Shown: positions 35,740 to 45,084, numbered from the stretch's first letter. The stretch: DNA of 64,000 nt from CAZIAK01 sp964537035 (GCA_964537035.1 CAZIAK010000009.1:1-64000), one strand, 5' to 3'. A program made the numbers and translations. Notes: a model not told the origin generated them from the sequence alone.

Positions 35740-35904
35740 ATGAGCTTCCCACGGCTGCTGCAACTCGCTGGCTTTCTGTTCGTCACCTTCGTCATGGTGC
35801 GTTCGTTCATGGTCAGCGACATGCTGTTTCAGTTTGGCGGCCTGATGATCGGCAGCCTGATGTTCTTCATCGGGCGCAGCCTGGACAGCCGCGAAGCCAA
35901 GTGA
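35740..35904 (+). CDS. Small two-helix membrane protein
   Basis: 54 residues: MSFPRLLQLAGFLFVTFVMV is the first membrane helix and FGGLMIGSLMFFIG the second, with a charged tail RSLDSREAK. The ATG at 35740 overlaps a short upstream ATGACCCCATGA frame. I do not recognise the family. The gene is followed 33 bases later by inverted-repeat element A. Confidence 0.5.
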   Translation: MSFPRLLQLAGFLFVTFVMVRSFMVSDMLFQFGGLMIGSLMFFIGRSLDSREAK

Positions 35905-35937
35905 CTTCGCGGCAGATCGCCTGCTCTGGCGTGGGCC

Positions 35938-36040
35938 GGGGAGCCCTGTTTTTGACCAGGGGGGGCCGTGGCGCTCAGACAACGAGGCTTTGCCTCGGGA
36001 ACTCGCTCCAGACCCCCCCTGGTCAAAAACAGGGCTCCCC
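35938..36040. repeat. Inverted-repeat element A (perfect 28-bp arms with internal hairpin)
   Basis: Arms at 35938-35965 and 36013-36040 are perfect reverse complements over 28 bases. Between them lies GCTCAGACA, a small hairpin CGAGGC-TTT-GCCTCG, and GGAACTCGCTC. The same internal plan (GCTCGGACA, hairpin with TTT loop, GGAACTCGCTC) is found in element B at 50564-50671, but the arms there are different in sequence. The element sits between convergent genes and could act as a terminator in both directions or be a non-autonomous repeat. Confidence 0.85.
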
Positions 36041-36198
36041 TCCATGGTGGAGAGCCGGGAGATCGTGCGCTTCGGGGTGTTCAAGAACTGCAACGTCAGC
36101 GCTTTGGGGAGCTGGTGTCTGCTTTGAAACACCGCGTTGGAAACGCTCCGAGGACGGGAGAGAGAGTGGAGGGTTGTGAGCTGGGGGGGCGTGGGGTC

Positions 36199-38040
36199 CT
36201 AGCTGCGGTGGGGAGCCAGGCCGCTGGCTGAGGTGGCTTTGAGCGATCGGCGGTAGGCGCTGAGGACGTCGCCTCGTCGTAGAGAGCCCACCAAGCGGCC
36301 GTCGGAGACCACGGGCACGTCGTGCACCGTGTGCTGGTCGAGCAGCTCCAGGGCAGCGAGCAGCGTGTGGTGCGGTTGTAGGGTGATCACCGGGCGGGCG
36401 CAGTCTCGGGCCAGGATCAAATGGTCGAGGCCCTCTTCTTTCAGGAATTCCCGCAGGTCGTCGAGGGACAGCACGCCGGTGAGCTGATCGTTGGCGTCGA
36501 CGACGGGGAAGTCGAGCCGGTCGGATTGCATCACCTGGCGCACGACCCGGTCGAAGGTCGTGGTGTCGGCGATGGCCGAGACGGGGGGCTTCATGGCGTC
36601 GGCCACCCGCAGGCGTCTCAGCAGGGCCGAGTCTTCTTGGTCGCGCAGGACGATGCCCCGGCGGGACAGGCCGATGGTGTAGATCGAGTCGGCCATGAGT
36701 CGCTGGGAGACCACGGTCGAGATCACCGAAGCGATCATGAGCGGCAGGATGACCATGTAGTTGTCGCTCATCTCGAAGAGCAACAAGATGGCGGTCAGGG
36801 GCGCATGGGCCGAGCCTGCAAGCAAGGCCGCCATGCCCGCGAGGGCGTAGCCGCCCATGGCGCCCACCTGCCCCGGAAAGAGCAGGTTCATGCCCTGACC
36901 AAAGAGGGCGCCGAGCATGGCGCCCACGAAGAGCGAGGGGGCGAAGACGCCGCCTGAGCCCCCGCCAGCCAGGGTCACTCCCGTGGCCACGGTCTTGAGC
37001 AATGCCAGCCCGGCGAGCAGCAGCCAGGGCCAGTGCTCGCTGGCGTCGGTGAGCACCGAGCTCATGCTGTGGTGCCCTTCTCCCAGGAGCTGGGGCAAGC
37101 CCATGCCCAGAGCGCCCACGGCCAGGCCCGCCACGAGCCCCTTGAACAGGGCAGGGGCGCGCCAGGCGTGCGAGCGATCCTCGATGAAGATCAGCAGGCG
37201 ATTGAAGCCCACAGCCGCCACGCCGAACACGAGACCCAGCAGCACGTAGGCCCCGAACTCGTAGGTGGTGGTGATGGTCAGGCCCTGCTTGAGTTCTTCG
37301 GGGATGGCGAACGCGGCCTCGGCGCCCAAGAACCTGCGCGACGTCACCGCCCCGGCCACCGAGGCGATCAGCACCGGGGAGAACGAACTCAGGTTGTACG
37401 AGCCGATGATGATCTCAAGGGCGAACATGACCCCGCCGATGGGGGCGTTGAACACCGCAGCGATGCCTGCCGCCGCGCCGCAACCCACCAGGGTGCGCAT
37501 GTGTCGGCCACGCACGCCGAAGAGCCGAGACAGTGCCGAGCCGAAGGCCGCGCCCACCTGGACGATGGGGCCCTCCTTGCCCACCGAACCGCCCAGGCCG
37601 ATGTTGATCGACGAGGCGATGAGCTTGACCACGCCCACCCGGCCGCGCATGAGGCCGCTACGCATGGCCACGGCCTCCATGACCTCGGGCACGCCGTGGC
37701 CGGCGGCGGTGGGGGCGAAGCGGCGCACGATCAGGATGATCAGCATGAGCCCCGCGGGCACGATCAGCAGGGGATACCAACCGGGCAGGGCGCTGCCGCC
37801 GTGGCTCAAGGCCGTGCTGGGCACGTGGTGGCCGCCGTCGAGAGACCAGCCCCAGACCAGATTGTTGATGGCCTCGACGCACCACACGAAGAGCACCGCG
37901 GCGAAGCCGGAGACGATGCCCGCCAAGGTACCCAGCAAGATCAGCACCGGGCCTTCACCTCCCAACAGCCGCTGCACTCGCTCCGCCAAGCGCAGGGCGA
38001 CGAGGTGTCCTCGATGAAGAGTGCGACGTGGAGGTGCCAT
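36199..38040 (-). CDS. ClC-type chloride channel/transporter with CBS pair
   Basis: 613 residues with about ten or more membrane segments. ClC signatures are GGSVGKEGPIVQVGAAFGS (selectivity loop) and GGGSGGVFAPSLFVGAMLGA. Other hydrophobic stretches occur at LLGTLAGIVSGFAAVLFVW and LIIFIVR-like regions. The C-terminal 130 residues carry two CBS domains (FPVVDANDQLTGVLSLDDL and VPVVSDGRLVGSLRRGDVL) that may bind nucleotides and regulate transport. It should move chloride, fluoride or similar anions across the inner membrane, perhaps in exchange for protons. Confidence 0.93.
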   Translation of the reverse strand: MAPPRRTLHRGHLVALRLAERVQRLLGGEGPVLILLGTLAGIVSGFAAVLFVWCVEAINNLVWGWSLDGGHHVPSTALSHGGSALPGWYPLLIVPAGLMLIILIVRRFAPTAAGHGVPEVMEAVAMRSGLMRGRVGVVKLIASSINIGLGGSVGKEGPIVQVGAAFGSALSRLFGVRGRHMRTLVGCGAAAGIAAVFNAPIGGVMFALEIIIGSYNLSSFSPVLIASVAGAVTSRRFLGAEAAFAIPEELKQGLTITTTYEFGAYVLLGLVFGVAAVGFNRLLIFIEDRSHAWRAPALFKGLVAGLAVGALGMGLPQLLGEGHHSMSSVLTDASEHWPWLLLAGLALLKTVATGVTLAGGGSGGVFAPSLFVGAMLGALFGQGMNLLFPGQVGAMGGYALAGMAALLAGSAHAPLTAILLLFEMSDNYMVILPLMIASVISTVVSQRLMADSIYTIGLSRRGIVLRDQEDSALLRRLRVADAMKPPVSAIADTTTFDRVVRQVMQSDRLDFPVVDANDQLTGVLSLDDLREFLKEEGLDHLILARDCARPVITLQPHHTLLAALELLDQHTVHDVPVVSDGRLVGSLRRGDVLSAYRRSLKATSASGLAPHRS

Positions 38041-38145
38041 GGCGCCCGGACGATAGGAGCCTGGGGAGCAGAGCGCCAGACCGAGGCTCGGCGATGTTTC
38101 GCCCCTTGCGCGCCGCCTCGTTTCAGTGCAGGGCAGCGGTGCCGC

Positions 38146-39036
38146 TCAGGCTCGGGGATGGGCCGTGGCGTACACGTCTCTCAGCCGCCGGATCGACACG
38201 TGGGTGTAGATCTGCGTGGTGGACAGACTCTCGTGTCCCAGCAGCTCTTGCACCACGCGCAGATCCGCGCCCCGGTCGAGCAGGTGGGTGGCGAACGAAT
38301 GGCGCAAGGCGTGGGGCGAGACATCCCCGGGCAGGCCGGCCTCTCTGGCCCGCCGGGTCACGATGGTGTGCATGGCCCGGGAAGAGAGCGAGCCTCCGTC
38401 CCGGAAGTTCAGAAACACGGTGGTGGTCGAGACCGCTCGGCGCCGCCTGGAGAGCTGGCGGCTGCGCTCGACCATCCAGTGCTCGATGGCATCGCGGGCG
38501 GGGCGTCCCACCATGGTCATGCGCTGCTTGTTGCCCTTGCCCAGCACCCGGGCCGTGCCGTGGGTGAGGTCGAGGTCGGCCAGATCCAGGCCAGAACATT
38601 CTGAGACGCGCATGCCCGACGAATAGAGCAGCTCGAGCAGCGCCCGGTCCCGCAGGTCGGCGGGTGTGTCTCCCGCGGGGACGGCGAGCAGCGCGGCGAT
38701 GGCCGATTCTTCGAGGGTGTGGGGCAGAGCATGGGCCCGGCGAGGAGAGCGCAACGCCACGGCCGCCGAACCCTCGGTGCGGCCGGTGCGAGCCATCCAG
38801 CCGAAGAAGCCTCGCAGGCTGGCCTGTTTGCGGGCCAGGGTGGCCCGGGCCGGGGAGGGCAGGCTGGCCAACCACTCGCGCAGCAGCAGGGTGTCCAGCT
38901 CGCGCGGGTCGTGGAAGCCCTGCTTGGAGGCGAAGGTCAGCAGGGCCCCTATGTCCGAACGGTAGGCGCGCAGGGTGTGTGGAGAGACCTGGCGGGCGAA
39001 CTCCAACTCGGCCAGGTATTCGTCCAACAGCTTCAT
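38146..39036 (-). CDS. xerC: Tyrosine recombinase XerC/XerD-like
   Basis: 296 residues, normal length. The N-terminal SAM-like domain (FARQVSPHTLRAYRSDI) is followed by the catalytic domain with Arg in GMRVSECSGL, Lys in LGKGNKQR, HALRHSFATH, the second Arg/His group in LLGHESLSTTQIYTH and Tyr in IYTH. All catalytic residues are present. It should resolve chromosome dimers at a dif site, with XerD elsewhere. It could alternatively be a phage-type integrase, but there is no mobile-element context. It is divergent from pabB with 51 bases between starts. Confidence 0.9.
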   Translation of the reverse strand: MKLLDEYLAELEFARQVSPHTLRAYRSDIGALLTFASKQGFHDPRELDTLLLREWLASLPSPARATLARKQASLRGFFGWMARTGRTEGSAAVALRSPRRAHALPHTLEESAIAALLAVPAGDTPADLRDRALLELLYSSGMRVSECSGLDLADLDLTHGTARVLGKGNKQRMTMVGRPARDAIEHWMVERSRQLSRRRRAVSTTTVFLNFRDGGSLSSRAMHTIVTRRAREAGLPGDVSPHALRHSFATHLLDRGADLRVVQELLGHESLSTTQIYTHVSIRRLRDVYATAHPRA

Positions 39037-39087
39037 CTCTCCACAGTGGCTCGTCGATCGAGCCGACTCAAGCTTTACGATGGGACC

Positions 39088-40509
39088 ATGGATCGTCCCT
39101 TCGTCATGTCACTGCCTCCGGGACCACCGCTGCAGCAGCTGGCGGCGGCGGCCGACCCTGCCCGATGGCCCATGCTCTTGGACAGCGGACCCGAACGCCG
39201 GCCCCTCTCTGGCTGGCACCTCTTCGTGGTCGACCCCATGGAGACCCTGCTGCTCGATGGGGGTGATCAGCTCCAGCCCCTGGCAGATCAGCGAGCCCTG
39301 GGCCAGCTCGAAGCAGCCCTGGATCGACACTGGCCGGATCGACGGGAGCTGGCACCAGAACAGGGCGACCCTCTTGCCACCGACGGAGGACAGGCCCTGC
39401 CGCCGTTTCAGGGGGGAGCGGTGGCGGTGCTCTCCTATGACCTGGGTAGAGAGCTGGAACGGCTGCCCGCTTGGCGGCCCCGGGATAGCTCCTGGCCCGA
39501 CCTCCTGGCTGGCCTGTTCCGGTTTGTCCTGGCAGAAGAAGTGAGCAGCGGGCGGCGGCTGATCGTGGGCCGTGGCAGCGAGCAGGAGGGCGCAGAGTTC
39601 GCCGCTCAGATCGCAGCGCTGGCGGCCCAGGCCCGGCGCCTCCCCGAGCCTGAAGCCGGGCAGGGCCGCCCTCGGAGCAGCTTCGTTCGGTCCGACTACC
39701 TGGCCGCCGTCGAGGCTGCGCGGGAGCACATCCTGGCGGGGGACATCTACCAGGTGAATCTCTCTCAACGCTTCGAGCTGCCCTATGCCGGCGACGCCAG
39801 CGCCCTGCACCAGGCCCTGCGCGAGCGCAGCCCGGCACCCTTCTCCGCGTTGGTGCGCACGCCCCGGGGCAGCCTGATCTCTTCGTCCCCCGAGCTGTTC
39901 CTGCGCCGCAGGGGTGGCACCCTTGAGTCCCGCCCGATCAAGGGCACCCGGCCGCGGGGCAGCGACGAGGCGACGGATCGTCAGCTGCGAGAGGCCCTGG
40001 AGAGTTCGACCAAGGAGAACGCCGAGCTGGCCATGATCGTCGATCTGGTGCGCAACGATCTGGGACGGTCGGCCGAGATCGGATCGGTGTCGGTGACCCT
40101 GCCCTTCGAGACCGAGGTCTGGTCCACGGTGTTTCATCGGGTGGCCACGGTGCGGGCGCGGGTGCCGGCCGGGGCGAGCGCAGCCGAGCTGGTCGAGGCG
40201 GCCTGGCCTCCCGCGTCGGTCACGGGCACGCCCAAGCTGTCGGCCCTTGAGGTCGTCGAAGAACTCGAGCCCGTGCGCCGCCACGCCTACACCGGCGCCC
40301 TGGGATGGTTCGACGCCAACGGCGACTTCGACCTCTCGGTGGCCATTCGCATCGCCACCCTCTGCGATGAACGACTGGTCATCAATGTGGGTGGAGGCAT
40401 CACCCTGGCCTCCGATCCGGTGGCCGAGTATGACGAGACCCTGCACAAGGCCCGCGGCTGGTTCGATGTGTTGCAGCTGCCCTTGCCCTTTGGAGATGAA
40501 CCGTCGTGA
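39088..40509 (+). CDS. pabB: Aminodeoxychorismate synthase component I (PabB/TrpE family)
   Basis: 473 residues from the ATG at 39088. The chorismate-binding domain shows YLAAVEAAREHILAGDIYQVN, SSSPELFLRR, RPIKGTRPRG, SSTKENAELAMIVDLVRNDLGR and VGGGITLASDPVAEYDETL. The adjacent class IV aminotransferase, overlapping by GTGA, identifies the pair as folate (p-aminobenzoate) synthesis rather than tryptophan synthesis. The glutaminase subunit (PabA/TrpG) is not in the window. The frame extends upstream to 38719 but lies across xerC and lacks homology. Confidence 0.93.
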   Translation: MDRPFVMSLPPGPPLQQLAAAADPARWPMLLDSGPERRPLSGWHLFVVDPMETLLLDGGDQLQPLADQRALGQLEAALDRHWPDRRELAPEQGDPLATDGGQALPPFQGGAVAVLSYDLGRELERLPAWRPRDSSWPDLLAGLFRFVLAEEVSSGRRLIVGRGSEQEGAEFAAQIAALAAQARRLPEPEAGQGRPRSSFVRSDYLAAVEAAREHILAGDIYQVNLSQRFELPYAGDASALHQALRERSPAPFSALVRTPRGSLISSSPELFLRRRGGTLESRPIKGTRPRGSDEATDRQLREALESSTKENAELAMIVDLVRNDLGRSAEIGSVSVTLPFETEVWSTVFHRVATVRARVPAGASAAELVEAAWPPASVTGTPKLSALEVVEELEPVRRHAYTGALGWFDANGDFDLSVAIRIATLCDERLVINVGGGITLASDPVAEYDETLHKARGWFDVLQLPLPFGDEPS

Positions 40510-41378
40510 CGTCGAATGAGTGGGCCGTTTGTGACGGCGAGGTCCTGCCTGCCGAGCAGGTCATGGTCAGCGCTTTCGACCGCACGTTGCTCTATGGCCT
40601 GGGTGCGTTCGAGACGGTGCGCCTCTATGGCGGGCGGCCGTTCTTGCTGGAGAGGCACCTGGCCCGCTTGGGGAGGTCGTTGGCTTCCGTGGGGCTCGAG
40701 GTTCCTGCCGCTGTGCAGAGCTTGCCCGGCGACGTTCAGGCCCTGTCCCAGCGGGCAAATCGGCCCTCGGCGCTCTGTCGCATCACCGTGACGGCCGGGG
40801 CGGCCGCCACCGTCGATCTTTCCAACGGACAGCCCCGGGTGCTGGTCCAGCTGAGAGACGTGCCGACCCGGCCCGTAGGACGCCCCGTAGAGGTGGGTCT
40901 GCTGCCCTTCGCCTTGGACGCCCGCTCGCCCCTGGCGGGGGTGAAGTCCACCAGCTATCTCGTGCATTACCTCTTGCGGGAGCGGGCCGAGCAGCAGGGC
41001 CGGGTCGACGACCTGATGATTGACGCCCAGGGACTGCTCACGGAGGCCACGGTGAGCACGGTCTTCGTGGTGCTGGGCGGGCAGCTGGTCACGCCGCCGG
41101 TGGAAGCGGGAGTGCTCCCCGGGGTGACCCGCTCGGTGGTTCTGGAGCTGGCCCAGGCCCTGGGTCTGCCCACTTCGGAGGACGAGGTCACAGAGGCTCA
41201 GCTGGGAGAGGTCGACGAATGCTTCCTGACCGGCGCGGGCAAGGGCCTGCTGGCGGTCGATGTCCTGGCGGGGCGGCAGCTGTCCCGCCAACGGCCCTTC
41301 GGGACCGCCCTCGCGGCGGCTTTGGCCCAGCGGGTCGCGGACGAATGCGGGGTCGCTGTGTCGTCGGTCGTCTTCTGA
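40506..41378 (+). CDS. pabC: Aminodeoxychorismate lyase-like class IV aminotransferase
   Basis: 290 residues of the fold-type IV PLP family. FDRTLLYGLGAFETVRLYGG is the N-terminal hallmark, the PLP lysine is likely in GVKSTSYL, and LLTEATVSTVFVVLGG plus LPGVTRSVVLELAQALG complete the pattern. Beside pabB it most likely makes p-aminobenzoate and pyruvate from aminodeoxychorismate; D-amino-acid or branched-chain transaminase activity is the alternative. The GTG start overlaps the pabB stop by four bases. Confidence 0.88.
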   Translation: MTSNEWAVCDGEVLPAEQVMVSAFDRTLLYGLGAFETVRLYGGRPFLLERHLARLGRSLASVGLEVPAAVQSLPGDVQALSQRANRPSALCRITVTAGAAATVDLSNGQPRVLVQLRDVPTRPVGRPVEVGLLPFALDARSPLAGVKSTSYLVHYLLRERAEQQGRVDDLMIDAQGLLTEATVSTVFVVLGGQLVTPPVEAGVLPGVTRSVVLELAQALGLPTSEDEVTEAQLGEVDECFLTGAGKGLLAVDVLAGRQLSRQRPFGTALAAALAQRVADECGVAVSSVVF

Positions 41379-41423
41379 GCGCTGTCGCGATACCATGTCC
41401 GGCTCTGATCCGGAGCGGACACC

Positions 41424-42353
41424 ATGAATCTCGGCAACGACGGCGTGAGTTCCGCTTCTCCCGGCATGGGCTTCGTTGGTGCCGTCACGAAGGGGCTGGT
41501 GGCCCTCTCGATGGTGAGCTTGCTGGCGCTCCTACCCGCCGCTGTGGGACCGGGCGTCGCCCGCCCCATGGACCCCAGCATGCCTTCGGGCAGGGTCTCG
41601 GCCCTCGCTCCTGGATTTGATCCTGCCCTTGCTCCTGGTCTCGTGGCTGGCGATGGCCCGGAAGAGCTGGCCGATCTGGCCATGGCCCAGATCAAGCGGG
41701 GTGTGAAGGAGTATCGTCCCGGCCTCATCGAAGAGGGCCTGCGCGACCTGGAGGCCGTCTATCTCAAGGTGGGCAAGAAGACGGTCAAGAAGATCGGCAA
41801 GAGCGTCACCTCGGTGTTCAAGCTCAAGCCCAAGAAGCCCGACCTCGACGGCGCGGACACGCGCGAAGAGCTGGTCGAGGCCTATCTGCTCTGCGTGGGC
41901 TTGATCTACGACAAGCCCGAGGGCCAGGGCTTGATCCACAGCGCTCTCAAGCAGAAGCACATCGCAGACTGGTGGGAGGTGCGCGCCTCCCTCGTCGAAG
42001 GACTGGGCTACGCGAAGGACGCGGGCGAGCTGTCGTTCTTCGCCAAGGAACTCGACGTGCCCAACCCGCTGGTCTCCGCAGCCGCAGCCTTCGCCCTCTC
42101 GCAGTACTCAGAAGAGCCTGTGCCCCTCCGCCGCCGCGCGGTCGAGGCGATCCTCGACTCGTGGTTGCGCTACGACGAAGAGGCCCAGAAGGAGATCAGC
42201 CGCAAGAAAGAGACCATGGCCGCTCGCGATCGCCTGGCCAACGTCGAGGGCCCGTTCGGCGAAGCCCTACAGGTGTTGTCCCGACAAGATCACGAGAGCG
42301 TTCATCAGTGGGCTGACTGGTACACCCAGCATGGGGCCGAGAACGATTGGTGA
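41424..42353 (+). CDS. Secreted or anchored HEAT-like protein, unknown function
   Basis: 309 residues: a hydrophobic segment (ALSMVSLLALLPAAVGPG) after an unusually long N-region of about 28 residues, then a Lys-rich stretch (KKTVKKIGKSVTSVFKLKPKK). A helical HEAT-like C-terminus follows (ASLVEGLGYAKDAGELSFFAKEL ... NPLVSAAAAFALSQYSEEP). A GGAG lies before the ATG. Its stop overlaps the GTG of the DUF2062 gene. Function unknown. Confidence 0.65.
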   Translation: MNLGNDGVSSASPGMGFVGAVTKGLVALSMVSLLALLPAAVGPGVARPMDPSMPSGRVSALAPGFDPALAPGLVAGDGPEELADLAMAQIKRGVKEYRPGLIEEGLRDLEAVYLKVGKKTVKKIGKSVTSVFKLKPKKPDLDGADTREELVEAYLLCVGLIYDKPEGQGLIHSALKQKHIADWWEVRASLVEGLGYAKDAGELSFFAKELDVPNPLVSAAAAFALSQYSEEPVPLRRRAVEAILDSWLRYDEEAQKEISRKKETMAARDRLANVEGPFGEALQVLSRQDHESVHQWADWYTQHGAENDW

Positions 42354-42853
42354 GTTGGATCGGCCAGATCAAGATACGGGTGATCGATCCGATCTGGAGG
42401 GCCCAGGGCTCCCCGGAGTCGGTGGCTCGCGGCGGTGCCATGGGGCTCTGGGTGGCGCTCACGCCGACCGTGGGTATCCAGACCATGATCGTGTTGCTGC
42501 TGGCCGTGCCCATGCGAGCGAACATGCCCATCGCCATGGCCATGTGCTGGATCACCAACCCGGTCACCCTGATCCCCTTCTACTTCGCCTTCTACTGGAT
42601 CGGCGCGGTGGTGCTGGGCCAGCAGGTCGCAGGCTTCTCAGAGGTCGGGCTGAAGATCGGCGATGTGATCTCCGGGATTCCCGACCGGCATTCCCTGGTA
42701 GACGGATTGCTGGTGCTGGGCAACGAGATCCTGTGGCCCATGATCCTGGGCTCCCTGCTGCTGGCCACTGCGGCGGCGGTGCCCACCTACTTCGCCATCA
42801 GGCGCATGTATCGGGGGGGCGTGGCGAAGGACGGGGAAGGTACGAGTCCATGA
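42350..42853 (+). CDS. DUF2062 membrane protein
   Basis: 167 residues. SPESVARGGAMGLWVALTPTVGIQT and the ITNPVTLIPFYFAFYWIG segment are the DUF2062 signature, with three to four membrane helices. These small inner-membrane proteins have no established biochemical role. The GTG at 42350 overlaps the previous stop as GTGA; a TTG at 42347 is also in frame. Confidence 0.85.
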   Translation: MSWIGQIKIRVIDPIWRAQGSPESVARGGAMGLWVALTPTVGIQTMIVLLLAVPMRANMPIAMAMCWITNPVTLIPFYFAFYWIGAVVLGQQVAGFSEVGLKIGDVISGIPDRHSLVDGLLVLGNEILWPMILGSLLLATAAAVPTYFAIRRMYRGGVAKDGEGTSP

Positions 42854-42929
42854 GGCCGTCGAACGGAACGATCGGGCCCTGTGGCACCCCTGGCCCCCCA
42901 GCAGATCTGTACCGCCGCGGCGAGAGGCC

Positions 42930-44129
42930 ATGAACGCTCAAGACGACCACGCGAACGGTGATCCCCACCCTGCGGTGCCTCACGAGGGCGGTGACAGCGC
43001 CATGGCCCGAGGCGAGGGCTTGGCGGCCGGTCTCGTGGTGGGGGACGCCGCTCGACGCCTGCAGTCCGCCCTCGATGATCTCACCGAGGGGCAGGAGCGA
43101 TTGACGGCTCAGCTGGCTGCGAGCCAGCGCCGCGGCAACGTGATGCTCTGCCTGATGGTGGCCTGCCTCGCCGCAGGGGCATGGCTCTGGTACGAGCAGA
43201 TCGAGAAACCCACGATCGTCCTGCCTGGTCAGACCCATGATCTCGACCGGGAAGATCTGGCGGCCGAGATCGACGACCTCTCGACCCAGGTGCGCAATGC
43301 TCGCCTCGAACGCAACCAGCACCTGAGCGAGACGCTGCAGTTGCGGCAACAGCTCATCGACAGTGAGCGCCGGCTGACCGACCTGACCGGGGGCCTGGGG
43401 CAACTGGCCAGCCAGACCGTGGCTGAGGACGAGAAGCCGACGGTCAGCATCTCGTCCACGAAAGACCGCAACCTGGCCGCGAACCCGGCACATGGAGTGT
43501 CCCAGGCGCTGCTGGCCAGCGGCATCTTCGATGTCTCCATCGTGGAGCATGGTCTGGTGACGGACGGCGTGATGTATGACGTGCTGCTGGCTCGGCACGA
43601 CGAGCAGGGCCTGGCGCTCAAGGCCGAGACCTACGACCGGGCCCACCTGCAGATGCGCACGGGCGTGGTCGAGCTGGTCCTCGAGAAGGGGCCCATCGCC
43701 GAGGGCGCGGAGGTCGAACGGCTGCCCATGCCTGCAGCGAGCATCCCGGCCTGGGCTGCCGCTGGCCTCGAGCTCGACGCTGGGTTGATCACCGTGGCCC
43801 AGGCTTCTGCCGCACTCACCGCCGTGCTCAACGGACAGTCGATCGCACTGGACTCTCTCGGCGGGTTCGAGAACGGAGAGTTCGTGGATCTGGTCATCGT
43901 GGAGCGCGACCTGCGCAAGGTCGTGTTTCGCACCTGGTCGTCAGCCCGGGCCGAGTTGCTCCCCGAGGGTCCGACCCTGCTGCTCAAGGACGGCTTTCTC
44001 GAAGAGGGGGGCACGACCCGACCCTTCTGGAACGGCCGCACCCGCCTGGCTCTCGAAGGCGCAGACTACGGCGCGTTCGCGCGGGAGCTGAAGACACCTG
44101 CAGCGAAAGGCAGCTCCCACGGTGGCTGA
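42930..44129 (+). CDS. Single-pass membrane protein with coiled coil, unknown
   Basis: 399 residues. After about 70 cytoplasmic residues there is a membrane segment (VMLCLMVACLAAGAWLWY), then a coiled coil with many Glu/Arg/Gln (DREDLAAEIDDLSTQVRNARLERNQ ... QLIDSERRLTDL). A beta-rich extracytoplasmic domain with no recognised homology ends the chain (VVELVLEKGPIAEGAEVERL). It begins with ATG after GAGAGGCC. Its 3' end overlaps the ispA gene, suggesting cotranscription with isoprenoid genes. Function unknown. Confidence 0.6.
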   Translation: MNAQDDHANGDPHPAVPHEGGDSAMARGEGLAAGLVVGDAARRLQSALDDLTEGQERLTAQLAASQRRGNVMLCLMVACLAAGAWLWYEQIEKPTIVLPGQTHDLDREDLAAEIDDLSTQVRNARLERNQHLSETLQLRQQLIDSERRLTDLTGGLGQLASQTVAEDEKPTVSISSTKDRNLAANPAHGVSQALLASGIFDVSIVEHGLVTDGVMYDVLLARHDEQGLALKAETYDRAHLQMRTGVVELVLEKGPIAEGAEVERLPMPAASIPAWAAAGLELDAGLITVAQASAALTAVLNGQSIALDSLGGFENGEFVDLVIVERDLRKVVFRTWSSARAELLPEGPTLLLKDGFLEEGGTTRPFWNGRTRLALEGADYGAFARELKTPAAKGSSHGG

Positions 44130-45012
44130 GTCTCCCATGACAGACCTGGGCACCTGGCTCCAATCCTGTGGAGCCGAGGTCGACGAGGCCTTGGGGCGTT
44201 GGATGCCCGAGAGCGATGCCTTCGGTGGTCTGGGCGCGGCCATGGCGCACATCGTCTTCAGCGGTGGCAAGCGTCTGCGCCCGGCGCTGGTCTTCCTGGC
44301 CTGCGAGGATGTGGGCGGCGATCGGCAGAGAGCCCTTGCTGCCGCGGCGGCCGTCGAACTGCTCCACGCGTACTCTCTCGTCCACGACGATCTGCCCTGC
44401 ATGGACGACGCCAGACTGCGGCGAGGCAAGCCCTGCGTGCACGTGGTCTACGGCGAGGCCATGGGGGTGCTGGCCGGCGATGCCCTGCTGACCCTGGCCT
44501 TCGAGGTGCTGGGTCGCCACGTCCCGGCCGATGCCCCCCTGGGCAAGATGGTCGCCGACTTCGGTCAGGCCGTGGGCTGGAGTGGCATGGTGGGGGGCCA
44601 GGTTCTCGACCTGCAAGCCGAGGGATTGTCAGCCGATGTCGAGCGGGTGCGCACCATTCATCGAGGCAAGACCGCGGCGCTGCTGGGTGCCTGTCTGCGG
44701 TTGGGCTGCTGGGCCGGCGGAGGCAGCGACGCTGACGCCGAACGCCTGGGCGCCGCAGGCGAAGACCTGGGCCTGGCGTTTCAGATCGTGGACGACCTGC
44801 TCGACCTGGAGGGCACCGAAGAGGCTCTGGGCAAGGATGCCGGGGCGGACGCCGACAACAACAAGATGACCTGGCCAGGGGTGGTGGGAGTGGCTCAGGC
44901 CAGAAGAGATGCCCGGGAGCTGCTGAACAGTGCCAGCCAGCGCTTCTCGGGAGGGCTGGCCGGTGAGCGCTTCGCTCAGCTGGCAGAGGCTGTTTTCTCC
45001 AGAGGCCACTGA
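44122..45012 (+). CDS. ispA: Polyprenyl (farnesyl/geranyl) diphosphate synthase
   Basis: 296 residues. The first aspartate-rich motif is in VHDDLPCMDDARLRRGKP and the second in FQIVDDLLDLEGTEEALGKDAG. The N-terminal GGKRLRPALVFL segment and the small residues before the first motif fit a short-chain enzyme (C10-C20). It condenses IPP with allylic diphosphates in the cytoplasm. Directly followed by dxs, as in many bacteria. Start is GTG at 44122 (overlapping the previous gene) or ATG at 44137. Confidence 0.92.
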   Translation: MAESPMTDLGTWLQSCGAEVDEALGRWMPESDAFGGLGAAMAHIVFSGGKRLRPALVFLACEDVGGDRQRALAAAAAVELLHAYSLVHDDLPCMDDARLRRGKPCVHVVYGEAMGVLAGDALLTLAFEVLGRHVPADAPLGKMVADFGQAVGWSGMVGGQVLDLQAEGLSADVERVRTIHRGKTAALLGACLRLGCWAGGGSDADAERLGAAGEDLGLAFQIVDDLLDLEGTEEALGKDAGADADNNKMTWPGVVGVAQARRDARELLNSASQRFSGGLAGERFAQLAEAVFSRGH

Positions 45013-45045
45013 GCCAAGCAGGCTGTGCTCATGGGCTCTGGCTGG

Positions 45046-45051
45046 TATCCT
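45046..45051 (+). promoter_or_regulatory. Possible -10 box for dxs
   Basis: TATCCT, 34 bases before the dxs ATG, in the 72-base gap after ispA. A similar hexamer (TATACT) lies at 47116 before the large secreted protein. Confidence 0.3.
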
Positions 45052-45084
45052 CCGGGGCCCTCAATCCCCCGGTTTGCCAGAATC

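Noticed and set aside
37033..38604. 523-codon plus-strand open frame
   Set aside because: Runs across the ClC gene and xerC on the other strand; His/Gln/Asp-rich shadow without domain.
38146..39036. XerC-like gene as sign of an integrated element
   Set aside because: No attachment repeats, phage genes or composition change nearby; a housekeeping recombinase is more likely.
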